Source: Asterias amurensis (lineage: Eukaryota > Echinodermata > Asteroidea > Forcipulatida > Asteriidae). From it: a stretch of DNA of 64,000 bases. Within the stretch, counting starts at the first letter, position 1, and the number at the start of each line of letters is the position of its first letter. A program made the position numbers and the translations under genes. Under the pieces are notes generated by a model. The model did no database searches, was not told the origin of the DNA, and saw only the letters and a list, made by a program, of their open reading frames with translations. This document shows, in pieces, positions 10,457-22,789 of the stretch. The stretch spans positions 11,470,001 through 11,534,000 of the forward strand of contig NC_092650.1 in NCBI RefSeq assembly GCF_032118995.1, given 5' to 3'.

Positions 10457-10570
10457 ATTAAACACATTTATATAGCGCCAAATCCATTAAAAATGCTCCC
10501 AAGCGCTTTACAACAATAAAAACTATCATTTAACCACAAAAAGCAAAATCATTAGAAGGTGAAAAATAAC
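10457..10570 (-). mobile_element. 3' end of an L2/CR1-like LINE (A2)
   Basis: Minus-strand GTAAAGCGCTTGGGAGCA and GGATTTGGCGCTATATAAAT. The last word is closer to the canonical GGCGCTATATAAAT than in A1. Confidence 0.55.
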
Positions 10571-11132
10571 GTCGAAGAAACCGAAAGAACAAGGACAAGA
10601 GGATGCAAGGGGCTTGGGATGACAGTAGGTAGTTGTGATGATGGCTTGCCTGGTGATCTTGCATTTTTGTGGTGGGAATAGGGTTTCTTGGTAGGCGTCT
10701 GTTAGTGTTGGTCGACAGAATGTCATTCACCTTATGGTTCTAGTTGTGGTGGATATGACCACAGAGGCCAACATGATATGGATTGATTGGTCTTGGTATA
10801 GCTTAGATGGTGACATTAGTTTGCTTTGGTTGTGTCTCGGTAGCTTAGTGTTTTTTAGGTTCGCAGGATCAGGATGTGGACGTGAGTTAGGATTAGAGTT
10901 ACGTTCAGTGTTTGAGTTAGGGGTTGTGGTTGGTTGTGGACTGTCGGCCTGTCCACCTCTTCTATCCCTGTCATTGAATGCAGAAACACCAAGCAGCTCT
11001 GATCTTTCTGTCAGGCTCAAGCCATCGCACACCCATACACTGTCATTTCAAGACCTCTGCATCATCCTGCCCTTGTTTCTTTTAGTCAACCCAAGATACA
11101 CAATCCTGATTTCCCTTCCGCCCATCAAGAGA

Positions 11133-11285
11133 TATTTATAGATAAATAAATAATTGAATAACGAGAGATATTTATAGGTAAATAAATAAATAAATAGATA
11201 AACAAATAAATAAATAAATAAACAACTAAATAACTAAATTAATAAACAAACTAGAAAATAAATAAATAAGTAACAAAAAGAATAA
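11133..11285. repeat. AAAT/TAAA microsatellite (A2)
   Basis: Same array as at 3071 with a different count of TAAA units and one fewer interruption. Confidence 0.9.
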
Positions 11286-11424
11286 AGAATTAAAAACAGT
11301 TTTATGAGCAAACTGCTGGGTCCCTGTTGGATTTCCTCTGTACCTACTTTTACTCATATTTTAGTACAGTTGGAGAAATAAAATAGTTTGATTTCTTTGA
11401 GTTAAATTATGAGTAGTGTAAATT

Positions 11425-13461
11425 AATTGGAGAGGGCTTCAACTGTTAATACTGGGGTTGTGTCTGTTCCCGCGGGACAGTCAAGAGCTCTCGGAGGGCT
11501 GCGCCCCCAACGCCCCATTGCCTGGCTCACAGCTCTTCAACCTGCCCTGCAGCCTCAGTCGGCTGCGCAAGCCGGTGGACCCACCAATCAAAGATGGGAT
11601 GCTTCTCGCTCCCCCTCTTCGGTCAGCGTGAGTTGGTCAACCCAATCAAAGGTCAAATGCCCCGGCTCTCCCAGCTCGCCTCTGGGTCTCTGAAGTCCAA
11701 GGGCATCCCCCTCCACACGACTCAGGGTACCAGGCCCGCACCGACCGCTTCGATTCTCCCACGACAGTCGGTGACAGTCTTTAACGAGGTTATCCAACCC
11801 GGGCGGCACTTGCCCATGCCATAAGCTGTGGGGCACTAGCCATGGGGAAGAGGATTGATGGTGCTGTCAGGTACCTGGGATTCCACCGGAATACCCCACT
11901 CACAGGGCACGCCCTCGTCTTCGGGTTTCACCCATTGCTCGGGTATCCCTGTAACTGTGGCTTCCCTTGAGAGGGCCTCGTCTTCGTCTGTGACCGGGTA
12001 TCAAACAAGAGGCAGAAGCCCGTAAAGAACAGTCATTTGCGGTCATCTGACGAGTCTTTACTTGATGCCCATAGGAAACGTCAAGGGGTAAGCAAACTGC
12101 TATTTCGGGACGAATTCTTGTTGGCAATTCAGAATTAAGTGGCCTCAATATCCTGCCAGCGTGAAGTCCAGGACTTTGTCCACATTCCAGGGTCGACACC
12201 CAGCCCGACCACTCCGGTCATGGTTGGGTGCACTCGGATGTGGGCGGCCTGCCATGCACAGTCAGTCGGGCACTGGCCTCCCCTGCCAGCCACTGTCCCA
12301 CAACCACAGCACAGGAGGTTGCATTGGGTGTTGTGGAACAGAGTGGTATGCGATCTCACACAGGTGCACTGGCACAATCCCAGATGGGGATCAACATACA
12401 CCCTTTAGGGTCTTTGTCTCTGATCGGCATGAAGAGCAACATGACTTAGGCACCGCCCTGCCATTGGATGAACAGTCACTGAGTGTGTGACCCTCCCGTG
12501 TCGGGAAACTGGTCCCTGGAAGAGGACAAGTTGGGCTCAAGTGTTCAACGGCTCTCAATTGCCAAGATTGAACTGCGCCTTGGCCAGAGGGACATGGCTC
12601 GGGTGCTGGACCTTCCCGCTGAGCAAACGGATGACTCTTCGTTGAACGGCAATCGTTTAAGAGTAGGCGGGCCCTGCTCTGTGGAGCGGGAATATTTTCC
12701 CGGCTATGCCACTCGTCCGCGTAGGTACTGACAGCGTAGAGGGCATAATGTCAGCTTCTTCTTGGATTGCTTACCCTAAGCGGGCTGATTCATATGACTG
12801 GTCTCCAGCTGGGGAGTTTCGATAAATATTTTTTGACCCCGGTTCTACCGGACTCTGTGCAAGACAAACTGGCACTGGACAGGGGGTCAACCTCCCCCAA
12901 ACTTCCTTTAGCCGACAAAGCGCGGGGGAAAATGGAGCAGGTAATCAGGAAAATAGACTTGGCGTCTCGCTTCGACATGCGCACATCGTCCTTCTTGCTT
13001 CTCTTGTTCGGATACCTCACGCTGGCGGCAATAAGGATTCGTAATCCCAGCTGATATGATGGTGGCAGCCCTCCATTGTCTGGATAGCGGGCTGCGCACC
13101 GTCCTTGATCAAATTACAAGAGTCTCCACCCTAGCGACTTTGGCCCATAGGGCGAATGCCCTAGATGCATTGTTCCTTCCATCCATAGGAGCATGCAACC
13201 GGCTTGATGTGCTCCCCCTAACGGGACGGGACCTCCGCACCAGCGACAAAGAAACACAAACATGCCTCGTTTGTTATTTCCTGCCGTGCCACAGAGACCC
13301 GCCAGTGGTGGGTTCGTGGGAACCAAGGAGCAGCAACTACACACACGCCAACCCAGGGATATCAGCAGGCCCAGTTTGGTATCCCGGGTTGTGGCGGAAG
13401 TGACTTCCCTGGCTGCAGGCGACCTTTGCCAACAAACAATAAAGGGAACGTGAACGACAGC
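11425..13461 (+). other. GC-rich block with broken coding signal (A2)
   Basis: Second copy of the block at 3362. RDMARVLDLPAEQTDDSSLN and LALDRGSTSPKLPLADK are preserved, as is MMVAALHCLDSGLRTVLDQI. A 95-codon frame (12767-13054) joins two of these peptides that are interrupted in A1, which helps define the ancestral frame. No diagnostic enzyme motif. Confidence 0.5.
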
Positions 13462-13745
13462 TGGGTTTTCACCAATTTAAAGCAGCGTGTCGGCGAGTCC
13501 AGGGCGCTCAAGAGGCAGTGCTCCCTCTGCTGCACTCTGCACAGTAAGGGAATGGGAGATTGGTTTTTACCAATTTACAGGCGCGTGTCGGTGAGTCCAG
13601 GGACGCTCTAGACAGCAATGCTGCCTCTACTGCACGCTTCACAGTAATGGGAACGAGAGCTTGGTTTGTACAAATCAACAGGAGTGCGTCGGCGGGTCCA
13701 TCAGGGACACTGTAGACGGCACTGCTTCCTCCTCTGCATGCTGCT
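13462..13745. repeat. Three-unit ~98-bp minisatellite (A2)
   Basis: Units start at GGTTTTCACCAATTTAAAG, GGTTTTTACCAATTTACAG and GGTTTGTACAAATCAACAG. Same unit number as in A1. Confidence 0.85.
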
Positions 13746-13754
13746 CTATATTGG

Positions 13755-14334
13755 TGGAGTTGCAGCGGTGTCTTGATGTGGTAAAGTGGTGCTACAAGCT
13801 ATCTAGGTGTTGATGACACAGTGGGTTGAAGTGTTGTGGATGGCAGACTTGAAGTGTAGATAATGGAATGAAGGGTTTTAATGGAAACCATTCATTGTGT
13901 CTGCTTCCGGTGTAGTCCACTGTATGGACGAGGGTGCCATCTGCTTTTCTGGTGACTTGAACGTCAATGAAAGACATGGTGTTGTTCTTCTCTTGTTCCA
14001 TGGTGAATTTGATCAGTGGCTGCTGGTTTTGTAGGTTTTGGAGGAACTGCCTTGCAGCTGGGTCAAACCTCAAAGAAATCATCAATATAGAAGAGCAGAG
14101 GCAAAGATCAACATTCTCGATGGAATCAAGTTGACAGTTGGAACAGAGTTCATACATTATAAGCAAATCCGCCAGGACCAGGGTTAGAGGATATCCAACG
14201 GCGACCCAGCTTGATAAAAATACACAGGTTATGAGAAGAATGTGAAGGGATCCACTTGTAGGCGTTGTTTGGTGATGAGACATGCTTCTTACTTGGGTAT
14301 GTTGGGAAGAGAGAGACTGTGTCAAAACTGACAA
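13755..14334 (-). mobile_element. Penelope-like element RT fragment, fullest copy (A2)
   Basis: A 180-codon minus-strand frame contains YPLTLVLADLLIM, then FLQNLQNQQPLIKFTMEQEK, MSFIDVQVTRKADGTLVHTV and a WFPLKPFIPLSTLQ segment. The order ADL(F)M, LNxQxPxIKFTMExE, LDVxVTRxxDGTLxxxVYRK is that of the C-terminal half of Penelope-like element reverse transcriptases, as I recall the family. The catalytic YxDD region between ADL and FLQNL is replaced by unrelated sequence, and no GIY-YIG endonuclease follows downstream (lower coordinates), where the minisatellite and GC-rich block lie instead. It is a dead fragment although the frame is open. Confidence 0.7.
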
Positions 14335-14421
14335 AAATGTTAGATTGACTGAGGTGAATTTTCTTTAAAGTAAGTGATGTTGCATTTGATGTCTGTGATG
14401 GGTTTTCTGGGTAAGTGTCTG

Positions 14422-14523
14422 CCTAACCCTAACTATAAACTTAACCCTCACTCTCACCTTCACCTTAATCCTCACCCTAACCCTTTCATCCTTACCCTAA
14501 ACGTTACTCTAACCCTGTACTCA
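14422..14523. repeat. Degenerate CCCTAA-like interstitial repeat (A2)
   Basis: Nearly identical to 6226-6345, with CTAACCCTGTACTC replacing CTAACCCTATACTC at the right end. Confidence 0.7.
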
Positions 14524-15139
14524 CTTTCAACACTTACAGGCACCGATTGACACTTGTGGATACCTACTGAGAAACCCCATACCATACTTTGAATGCAAAA
14601 TCACCAACCATTTTTTGGTATCTTTTATTCAGTCTCTAAGCCATCAGAAAATCAGAAACCCACATACTGTCATCTTAAGCCCTCTGCATAATCCTGCCCT
14701 CGGATCTTTGGTCAACCCAAGATGGTTGTTTGTTTGGAGAGCTTGTCTGGAAACTAAGGGTCTGAAGATATAGGCTGGGAAGACCATGGTGATGGTTAGT
14801 TGACACAGCAGTGGACCAATGACAAGCTCTGGTGCATGGCTGTGTGGTTGTGTGTGGGAAGTGTGTAGCTGCAAAGTCAGTCCAGTGTACAATATGTAGG
14901 ACATGGGTTCACAGGTGATGTAGTTGTGTGAAAGGCTGCTAGCGTCACGTTCTTGACATGTTTGAGCTGGTTGACTCATTCTGCTACCTTGATGACATGA
15001 TGGGTGCCATGGGAGCTATTCATCAGATGCACCATTGACATCTGGTATGAGGAGTGGATGGAAGAATTTCAGGGAGCTGGCCCCTTTTTTACGTAAAAGG
15101 CGCCGTCCATGAAGATACAAGGCCAATTATACATGTACA
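14524..15139. other. Unassigned repeat segment (A2)
   Basis: Counterpart of 6346-6919. A minus-strand frame of 111 codons (14644-14979) crosses it, but it is shorter or interrupted in A1 and A3 and has no recognisable domain. Confidence 0.4.
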
Positions 15140-15590
15140 TTACCTGTGTCCAAAGCTGCATGGTGTCAGCAGCGAGACATGGCCCACAAGGGTGTGGCAT
15201 ATTCAGAAGATGGAACGAGCAGACATGAGAAAAGTAAGGGGGATGTGTGGGTGTCTCTGTCTGACAGGATGTAAAGTGAGGAGCTGAGGAGGAGAGTCAG
15301 AGTGGAGGGGATCGCGTCGTATAAGGAGGCACAGGCTGAGGTGGTTCGGTCATATGGAGAGAAAGGAGGATGCTAACTGGGTCAAGAGGTTTACCAACGT
15401 ATACTGTGGGTTGGGCCACACCTGATGGCAGACAACGCAAGACATGGCAGAGCTTCATGTCCAGTGACATACAACTGTTTGACCTCAATGCAGGGGACCA
15501 GACGGACAGGGCCAAGTGGAGGACGACCATATAGGGAGGAAGCAGGCCAACCATAAACAGACCGAACACCGGCCTTAAAACTGACATGAT
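15140..15590 (+). mobile_element. LINE RT C-terminal fragment (A2)
   Basis: Frames give ETWPTRVWHIQKMERADM, RLRWFGHMERKED and LDLNAGDQTDRAKW, each as in A1. A frameshift lies at GGATCGCGTCGTATAAGG, where A1 has GGATCGGCACCGTATGAGG. Confidence 0.73.
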
Positions 15591-15697
15591 GACTAAGGCC
15601 AGGTTGTTATCGTCCGATTGTAATACTGTTCAACTGCTACCAGTGTATGTTCAATGATTAAAACCATCTAAACCACTTGTAAGAACTATGGCTACTC

Positions 15698-16064
15698 TTA
15701 AAGGCAGTGTACACTATTGGTAATTACTCCAAATAATCATCATCATAAAACCTTTCTTGATTACAAGTAATGGGGACAGGTTGAGGGTATAAAACATTGT
15801 GAGAAACAGCTCCCTCTGAAGTGACGTATTTTTCGAGAAAGAAGTAATTTTCCACAAATTTGATTTTGAGACCTCAAATTTAGAATTTCAGGTCTCGAAA
15901 TCAACATCAAAAAGCACACAACTTCGTATGACAAAGGTGTTTTTTCTTTCACTATTATCTCACAAACTCAAGGACCGATTGAGCTCAAATTTTCACAGGT
16001 CTGTTATCTTATGCTGTGAAGGCTAGTCTTTGACAAATACCAATAGTGCCCACTGTTTTTAAGG
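15698..16064 (+). mobile_element. TTAA MITE, family A (A2)
   Basis: Occupies the same site as the A1 element (after CTATGGCTACTC), so the insertion preceded that duplication. About 20 nt near its right end (CATATGTTGAGACACACCAA in A1) are deleted. Confidence 0.85.
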
Positions 16065-16224
16065 CATGCTTCTGGTAGGCCTATAGGGATTGAGAGGTCT
16101 TTATACATCTGCCACACTGATGAGGCCATAGGGGTAATAATGCATATACATGAATTTCTACAAAGCCATGTTCATCCCAGAGAAGGTGTTACACATTTGC
16201 CCCAGTTTTTCACTCCCTATATCA

Positions 16225-16590
16225 ATGGTCTTTGGATATTGGTCTGAAGGTATTGATATCTTCTTTGGTCAACTCTGATATCCAAAATGCCCAAACCAGT
16301 TGCTATGAACAATTATTGACCTATGGCCCTTTGTGATTTCAATGAGTGTTTTGAGCAGATTATTAAATGAATGTTTTTGTCACAAACCAAAGATATTATC
16401 AATCCATATCATGTTGCTTATTGAGCAAAACAAGGTGTAGAAGATGCTGTCATTACTTTACTGCACAAACCATCTTGAAATTATACAGCGTCTTGTGCTA
16501 CAGTTACCTTTTTGGCATCGGCAAATATAGGCTAAATTGTTGATGGATCAAGTGCATAGCATGTATGTAAGCCCTATTAGTTGTGGATTT
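16225..16590 (+). mobile_element. Jockey-like LINE RT fragment (A3)
   Basis: Third copy; GVEDAVITLLHK follows the same in-frame TGA. It is closer to A2 than to A1 (both carry CCATATCATGTTGC). Confidence 0.62.
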
Positions 16591-17032
16591 GTAAATAATA
16601 ATAGTAATAGTAATGAAACATTCCCCAACGGGCCTTACAGCAAAATGAAAAGCAATGAGAAAACAAAACTTAAAGTCAATTTCCGAATGAAATCCCACAA
16701 CAAAATGTGAAAAATAGGCAAGTCCAGCTATTACCTAATTTAAACCATTGTCTGAAAATTTACTGTAAAACTATTTTAATTATTAAAAATTTAAAATTTT
16801 AAAGCCAAAGAGATAAATGGTATACGGTTTTGTTTAGCTGTTCGAAAGCAGGGCGTTTGTCGCAGTAATACTTACAGTTTTGGGGGTTTAACAAAAGAAA
16901 ATGTACAATCCAATGACCTGCGTAGTACACTGGTTTGTGTTATAACATCTTAAAAGTAGATTGCATGGTCTGTTTTTTTCCTGTGTCATTAGAAACCAGA
17001 AAGGAAAATGACTGGGTAGATCTTAAAATGTT

Positions 17033-17104
17033 GGTTGAACAAGGCTAAGTGACTGGAGCTGGACTTGCAAGTCCTGCGTCTGTAAATTTGTCCTTGTTCA
17101 AACC
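17033..17104 (+). other. Conserved palindromic hairpin upstream of E1 (A3)
   Basis: Outer stem and the perfect GGACTTGCAAGTCC tip are both intact. The E1 acceptor follows 28 nt later at 17132. Confidence 0.75.
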
Positions 17105-17132
17105 CCATCTTTTTATTTATATGCACTTGCAG

Positions 17133-17410
17133 GTACTATTGAGAATGTGACAACAGATGTGCAGGAAGATGTGCAGGGAGGCATAGGGGCCTCATGCAAT
17201 TGCTGCTTAAGAGACTCAAGCCCCTAAAGTGACATTTGATGTCATGAAGCTTTACTGTAGTGGAATCATTGCCATCATCCTGCAAGACACACAAGACAAG
17301 TTGCAGATAGAGACATGGCTTGAAAAGCACATAGGAGAATGAGATGTTCAAAAACGTCTTCAACTGTTTGTGTTCTGCTCAGATGTTGTCCAGCAATAAG
17401 AGACACTCAG
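17133..17410 (+). pseudogene. ctnnbl1: CTNNBL1-like pseudogene exons E1 and E2, A3 copy
   Basis: E1 lies at 17133-17295 and E2 at 17307-17410, separated by the 11-nt intron relic. E2 of this copy gives the clearest match of the three: KNVFNCLCSAQMLSSNK against CTNNBL1 ENLFDSLCSCLMLSSN (recalled). The shared TAG is at 17332-17334. E1 carries the A2-type change of CSE to CSG. Confidence 0.66.
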
Positions 17411-17847
17411 GTAATACTGCTAAGAATTATCATTACAAAACATCATTAGTAGAAGATGAAACAATAATTGAAAAAGGCACAAGTCTAGGTAGTCGTGAGT
17501 CTAGGTAGTTACCCTCACAAGAATAGGTATAGAGGGAAATCTTGCTCAAAATCTCCATTTTCCTCGGGGGTCACAGGCAGGCACATACCTTGCTATGCTT
17601 CATTTCTCTCATACAAAGAGGGACAGATGGTACTGGAAATCAAACCCAATATCTCAATTTTTCCCCCTGGGGATCAGAGGCAGGCACCTACTTTGCTAAG
17701 GTTGTCCTCCTGGTGGAAGAGCCCATTATGAGTGCATGCTTATAATATTTATCTCTCATTGTGATTCTTATGCCTCTGTTTGTTCATCACAGAAATTTAA
17801 AATCACAACCTGCCCATTCAATTGAAGTTCTTATACTTTATTTCCAG

Positions 17848-17972
17848 ATGTGGTTGAACTATACCAAGATGCATGACTTTACGGCTTCTTGTTTGATGGA
17901 AATCAAGCATTCTCAATGTTTGTGTCTAGGTCGAATCTACACTCAAGCTTGCAAGAAGAAGAATGGAATCAG
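17848..17972 (+). pseudogene. ctnnbl1: CTNNBL1-like pseudogene exon E3, A3 copy
   Basis: TTCCAG precedes and AG|GTCAGTAC follows. GTGTCTAGGTCGAATCTACAC distinguishes this copy. The upstream intron-like sequence is shortened by about 240 bp, with the repeated word GTCTAGGTAGT at the deletion joint (about 17485-17510). Confidence 0.45.
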
Positions 17973-18178
17973 GTCAGTACAGATTGCATCAATTTTGCAA
18001 ATCTTTGCAAAGGCACTTTTTTTTTGTAACCACAGTGCCAAATGTTACTTCTTATGTTATCAAAAACAGCGTTGAAATTTGTAAATGATTCTGCATGAAG
18101 TCATGCAGCATCACTTTTTGTGTCCTTCCAAGAGGAATTGCCCATTTTCATTGTTTGGGTATACTTCAGTGATGTTTT

Positions 18179-18248
18179 TAGAATGGACCATGCAATTACT
18201 ACCGAAAACTCACTACCAAAGATCAAGTGTGTCAGAAAGACCAGAATG
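18179..18248 (+). pseudogene. ctnnbl1: Truncated E4 remnant, A3 copy
   Basis: GAATGGACCATGCAATTACT follows TTTTTAG and the copy ends like A1 and A2. Confidence 0.38.
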
Positions 18249-18374
18249 AAACCCACTAGAAACGTGTATATAAATACAGAAATGGTACTTTAAAAATGTA
18301 AAATATTAACAATATAGGAATAGACAAGATACCATCGCAACCCTGCAGTTTGCTCATAAGTAATTATAGGTAAC

Positions 18375-18470
18375 AATTAAACATATATATAAAAATGCTC
18401 CCAAGCGCTTTACAACAATAAAAACTATCATTTAACCACAAAAAGCGAAATCATTAGAAGGTGAAAAATA
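18375..18470 (-). mobile_element. Truncated L2/CR1-like LINE 3' end (A3)
   Basis: GTAAAGCGCTTGGGAGCA is present on the minus strand but the GGATTTGGCGCTA tail word is deleted (ACATATATATAAAAATGCTCC at 18380). Confidence 0.45.
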
Positions 18471-18973
18471 ACATAAAAAAAACAAAAGAAACAAGGGCAG
18501 GGGGATGCAAAGGGCTCGGGATGACAGTAGATAGTTAGGTAATCTTGCATATTTGTGGTGGGAATAGGGTTTCTTGGTAGGCGTCTGTTAGTGTTGGTCG
18601 AAAGAATGTCAGTCAATGGATTGATTGGTCTTGAGGTATAGCTTAGATGGTGGCATTAGTTTGCTTTGGTTGTGTCTTGGTAGCTTGTTTTTTTCTTCTT
18701 GCAGGATCAAGATGTGGACTTGAGTTAGGGTTAGAATTAGGTTCAGAGTTAGAGTTAGGGGTTGTGGTTGATTGTGGACTGTGGTCCTGTCCACCTCTTC
18801 TATCCTTGTCATTGAATGCAGAATCACCAAGCAGCTCTGATCTCTCCGTCGGGCTCAAGCCATCGCACACCCATATACTGTCAATTCAAGACTTCTGCAT
18901 CCTCCTGCCCTTGTTTCTTTTAGTCAACCCAAGATACACAATCCTGATTTCCCTTCCGCCCATCAAGAGATAT

Positions 18974-19125
18974 TTATAGATAAATAAATAATTGAATAAC
19001 AAGAGATATTTATAGGTAAATAATTGAATGAATAGATAAATAAATAAATAAATAAATAAATAAACATTTAAATAACTAGATTAATAAACAAACAACCAAA
19101 TAAATGAACAAATAATAAAAAGAAT
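18974..19125. repeat. AAAT/TAAA microsatellite (A3)
   Basis: Same location as in A1 and A2, with more AATGAA and AACAA interruptions at the right end. Confidence 0.9.
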
Positions 19126-19261
19126 AAAGAAGTAAAAACAGTTTTATGAGCAAACCGCTTGGTCCCTGTTGGATTTCCTCTGTACCTACTTTTACTCATA
19201 TTTTAGTACGGTTCGAGAAATAAAATAGTTTGATTTCTTTGAGTTAAATTATGAGTAGTGT

Positions 19262-21207
19262 AAACTAATTGGAGAGGGCTTTGACTGTCAATACTGGGGT
19301 TGCGTCCATTCCCCTGGGACAGTCAAAGCTCTCAAAGGTTTGCACACATGACACTCCGTCGCCTGGCTCGCAGCCCTTCAACCGGCCTTGCAGCCTCCGG
19401 CAGCGGCACCAGCCGGTGGACCCACCGATCAAAGATTGGATGCTTCTCGCTCCCCCTCTTCGGTCAGCGTGAGTTGGTCAACCCAATCGAAGGTCAAATG
19501 CCCTGGCTCTCCCAGCTCGCCTCTGGATCTCTGAAGTCCGAGGGCATCTCCCCTCCACACGACTTTGGGTACCAGGCCCGCACCAACCACGTCGATTCTT
19601 CCACGACGGTCGGTGACAGTCTCTAACGAGGTTATCGAACCCGGGCGGCACTCGCCCATGCCATAAGCTGTGGAGCACTAGCCATGGGGAAGAGGATTGA
19701 TGGTGCAGTGATGTACCTGGGATTCCCCCGGAATACCCCACTCACAGGGCCCGCCCTCGTCTTCGGGTATCACCCGTTGATCGGGTATCCCTGTAACTGT
19801 GGCTTCCTCTGAGAGGGCCTCGGATTCGTCTGTGACCGGGTATCAAACAAGAGGCAAAACCCGGAAAGAACCGTCATTTGTGGTCATCTGACGAGTCTTC
19901 ACCTAATGCCCATAGGAAAAGTCAACGGGTAAGCAAACTGCTATTTCAGGATGAATTCTTGATGGCAATTCTGAATTAAGTGGCCTCAATATTCCAGGGC
20001 TGTACACCCAACCCGACCACTCCGGTCATGGTTGGGTGCACTCGGATCTGGGCGGCCTGCCATGCACAGTCAGCCGGGTTCTGGCCTCCCCTGCCAGCCA
20101 CCGTCCCACAACCACAGCACAGGAGGTTGCATTGGGTGTTGTGGAACAGAGTGGTGTGCGGGCTCGCACAGGTGCACTGGCACAATCCCAGACGGGGATC
20201 AGCATACAACCTTCAGGGTCCTTTGTCTCCGATCGGGATGTACAGCAACATGACTTAGGCACAGCTCTGCGGTTGGATGAACAGTCACTGAGTGTGCCTG
20301 ACCTTCCCGTGTTGGGCAACTGGTCCCCAGAAGAGGACAAGTTGGGCTCAAGTGTTCAACGACTCTCAATTGCCAAGATTGAACTGCATCTTGTCCAGAG
20401 GGACATGGCCCGGGTGCTTGACCTTCCAGCTGAAAAAAACGGATGACTCTATGTGGAACGCGATCATTTGAAAGGAGGACAGGCCCTGCTCCGAGGAGCG
20501 GGAATATTTTCCCGGCTATGCCACTCGACCGCATATGTACTGATTGCATAGAGGGCATTATATCAGCTTCTTCTTGGATTGTTTACCCCAAGCGGGCCGA
20601 TTCATATTATCGGTCCCCAGCCGGGGAATTTTGATAAATTCTTTTCGACCTAGGTCCTGCCGGACTCTGTTTCAGACAAACCTCCCCAAACTTCATTTTG
20701 TCGACAAAGCATGGGGGAAATTGGAGTAGGTAATCAAGAAAAAAGACTCGTCGTCCCACTTCGACCTGCGCACATCGTCCTTCTTGCTTCTCTTGTCCGG
20801 ATACCTCACGCCTGCAGTGATGAGGATTCGGCAATGCAAGCTACAAGAGTCTCCACCCTAGCGACTATGACCCCTAGGGCGATGTCCAAGACGCATTGTT
20901 CCTTCCGTCCTTCCGTCTGTAGGGACACGCAACCGGCTTGATATGCTCCCCCTAACGGGACGGGACCTCCGCACCAGTGACGAAGAAACACAAACAAGCC
21001 TCGTTAGTATTCCCTGCTGTGCCACAGAGACCTGCCAGTTGGGTTTCGTGGGAACCAAGGAGCAGCAATTACACACAGGCCCACCAAGGGCCAGCAGCAG
21101 GCCCAGTTGGGCCCACTTGCTGTATCCTGGGTTGTGGCGGAAGTGACTTCCCTGGCTCCAGGCCATCTTCCGTCGACGGACAGTAATGGGAACGGGAACG
21201 ACAGCTG
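19262..21207 (+). other. GC-rich block with broken coding signal (A3)
   Basis: Third and most diverged copy. A 136-codon frame (20036-20446) ends in a readable stretch with LGNWSPEEDKLGSSVQRLS and IAKIELHLVQRDMARVLD. The MMVAALHCLD peptide is lost by a deletion near 20835. Together the three copies would let the ancestral reading frame be inferred. Confidence 0.5.
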
Positions 21208-21490
21208 GTTTTTCACCAATCTACAGGCACGTGTCAGCGAGTCCAGGGCGCTCAAGAGGCAGTGCTGCCTCCACTACACTCTTCACAGTAAGGGAATGGG
21301 AGATTGGTTTTTACCAATCAAGAAGAGCGTGTCGGCGAGTCCAGGGCACTCTAGACGGCAATGCTGCCTCCACTGCACGCTGCACAGTTATGGGTACGAG
21401 AGCTGGGTTTTTACCAATCTACAAGAGCGGCAGTTCCATCAGGGACACTTTAGACGGCAGTGCTTCCTCCTTCGCATGCTGCTCCATATT
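21208..21490. repeat. Three-unit ~98-bp minisatellite (A3)
   Basis: Units begin near TTTTTCACCAATCTACAGGC, GGTTTTTACCAATCAAGAAG and GGTTTTTACCAATCTACAAG. The third unit is shortened. Confidence 0.82.
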
Positions 21491-21499
21491 GATGTAGTT

Positions 21500-21867
21500 G
21501 CAGCGTTGTCTTGATGTGGTAAAGTGGTGCTACAAGTTATCGAGGTGTTGATGGCACAGTGGGTTCAAGTGTTGTGAATGGCAGACTTGAAGTGTAGATA
21601 ATGGAATGAAGGGTTGTATGGAAACCAGTCATTGTGTGTGCTTCCGCTGTAGTCTACTGTATGGACGAAGGTGCCATCTGCTACTCTGGTGACATGAACA
21701 TCTAGGAAAGACATGGTGTTGATCTTCTCTTGTTCCGTGGTGAGTTTGATCCGTGGCTGCTGGTTTTTTAAAGTGTTGGAGGAACTGCCTTGCAGCCGAG
21801 TCCAGGTGTCACAGGAGATCCAACAGGGGGTATGTTGGGAAGAGAGAGACTGTGTCAAAACTGACAA
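21500..21867 (-). mobile_element. Penelope-like RT fragment (A3)
   Basis: Minus-strand frame reads LKNQQPRIKLTTEQEK, MSFLDVHVTRVADGTFVHTV and SFHYLHFKSAIHNT. MSFLDV retains the leucine usual for the family, where A2 has isoleucine. The ADL..M part is missing. Confidence 0.65.
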
Positions 21868-21936
21868 AAATGTTAGATTGACTGAGGTGAATTTTCTTTT
21901 ATTTATCTGTGATGGGTTTTCTAGGTAGGTGTCTGC

Positions 21937-22041
21937 CTAACCCTAACTGTAAAGCTAACCCTCACTCTCACCTTCACCTTAATCCTCACCCTAACCTTTA
22001 AACCCTTACCCTAAACGTTACTCTAACCCTAACTCACTTAC
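21937..22041. repeat. Degenerate CCCTAA-like interstitial repeat (A3)
   Basis: CCTAACCCTAACTG, CTCACCCTAACC and ACTCTAACCCTAACTC. Slightly shorter than in A1 and A2. Confidence 0.68.
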
Positions 22042-22789
22042 AACACTTATAGGCACCGACTGACACTTGTGGATACTTATCCAGAAACCCCATACCATTC
22101 TTTGAATGCAAAATCACCAACCAGTGTTTGGTATCTTTTATTCAGTCTCTAAGCCATCAGAAAATCAGAAACCCACATACTGTCATCTTAAGCCCTCTGC
22201 ATCATCATGCCCTAGGATCTTTGGTCAACCCAAGATGATGATGGTTTGTTTTCTCTTCATTTTTTATCAAAGTGCCTAATGTTTGCTGTTTTGGTAACAG
22301 AACGGATGCTTGACAAATGCTATGGAAATGTGCAAGGAGTGTATTAAACTATCATCAAGCAGAGACAAAAGAGTACTTACACTAACAGGCAAAGATTGCA
22401 GCATGGAGAGCTTGTCTGGAAACTAAGGGTCTGAAGATAAAGGCTGGGGAGACCATAGTGATGGTTAGTTGAATCATCAATGGACCAATGACGACCTCTG
22501 GTACATAGCTATGTGGTGTGTGTGGGAAGGGTAGATGCAAAGTCAGTCCAGTGTACAATTTGTAGGACATGGGTTCACAGGTGATGGAGTTGCGCGAAAG
22601 GTAGTCTTTAGGCTGCTAGCATCACGTTCTTGACATGTTTGAGATGGTTGAGTCGTTCTGCTACCTTGATGACATGATGGGGGCCGAGGATTCAGATGCA
22701 GCATTGACATCCGGTGTGAGGAGTGGATGGAAGAAGTTCAGGGAGCTGGCCCCATTTTTTACATAAAAGGGGCCGTCCCTGAAGGGCAA
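22042..22789. other. Unassigned repeat segment with a private insertion (A3)
   Basis: Counterpart of 6346-6919. About 155 bp at roughly 22240-22395 have no counterpart in A1 or A2 and replace the word GATGGTTGTTTGTTTGGAG. No element ends are evident around the insertion. Confidence 0.4.

Noticed and set aside
13792..14334. A 180-codon host gene
   Set aside because: It matches the end of a Penelope-like RT, and the other two units carry it deleted.
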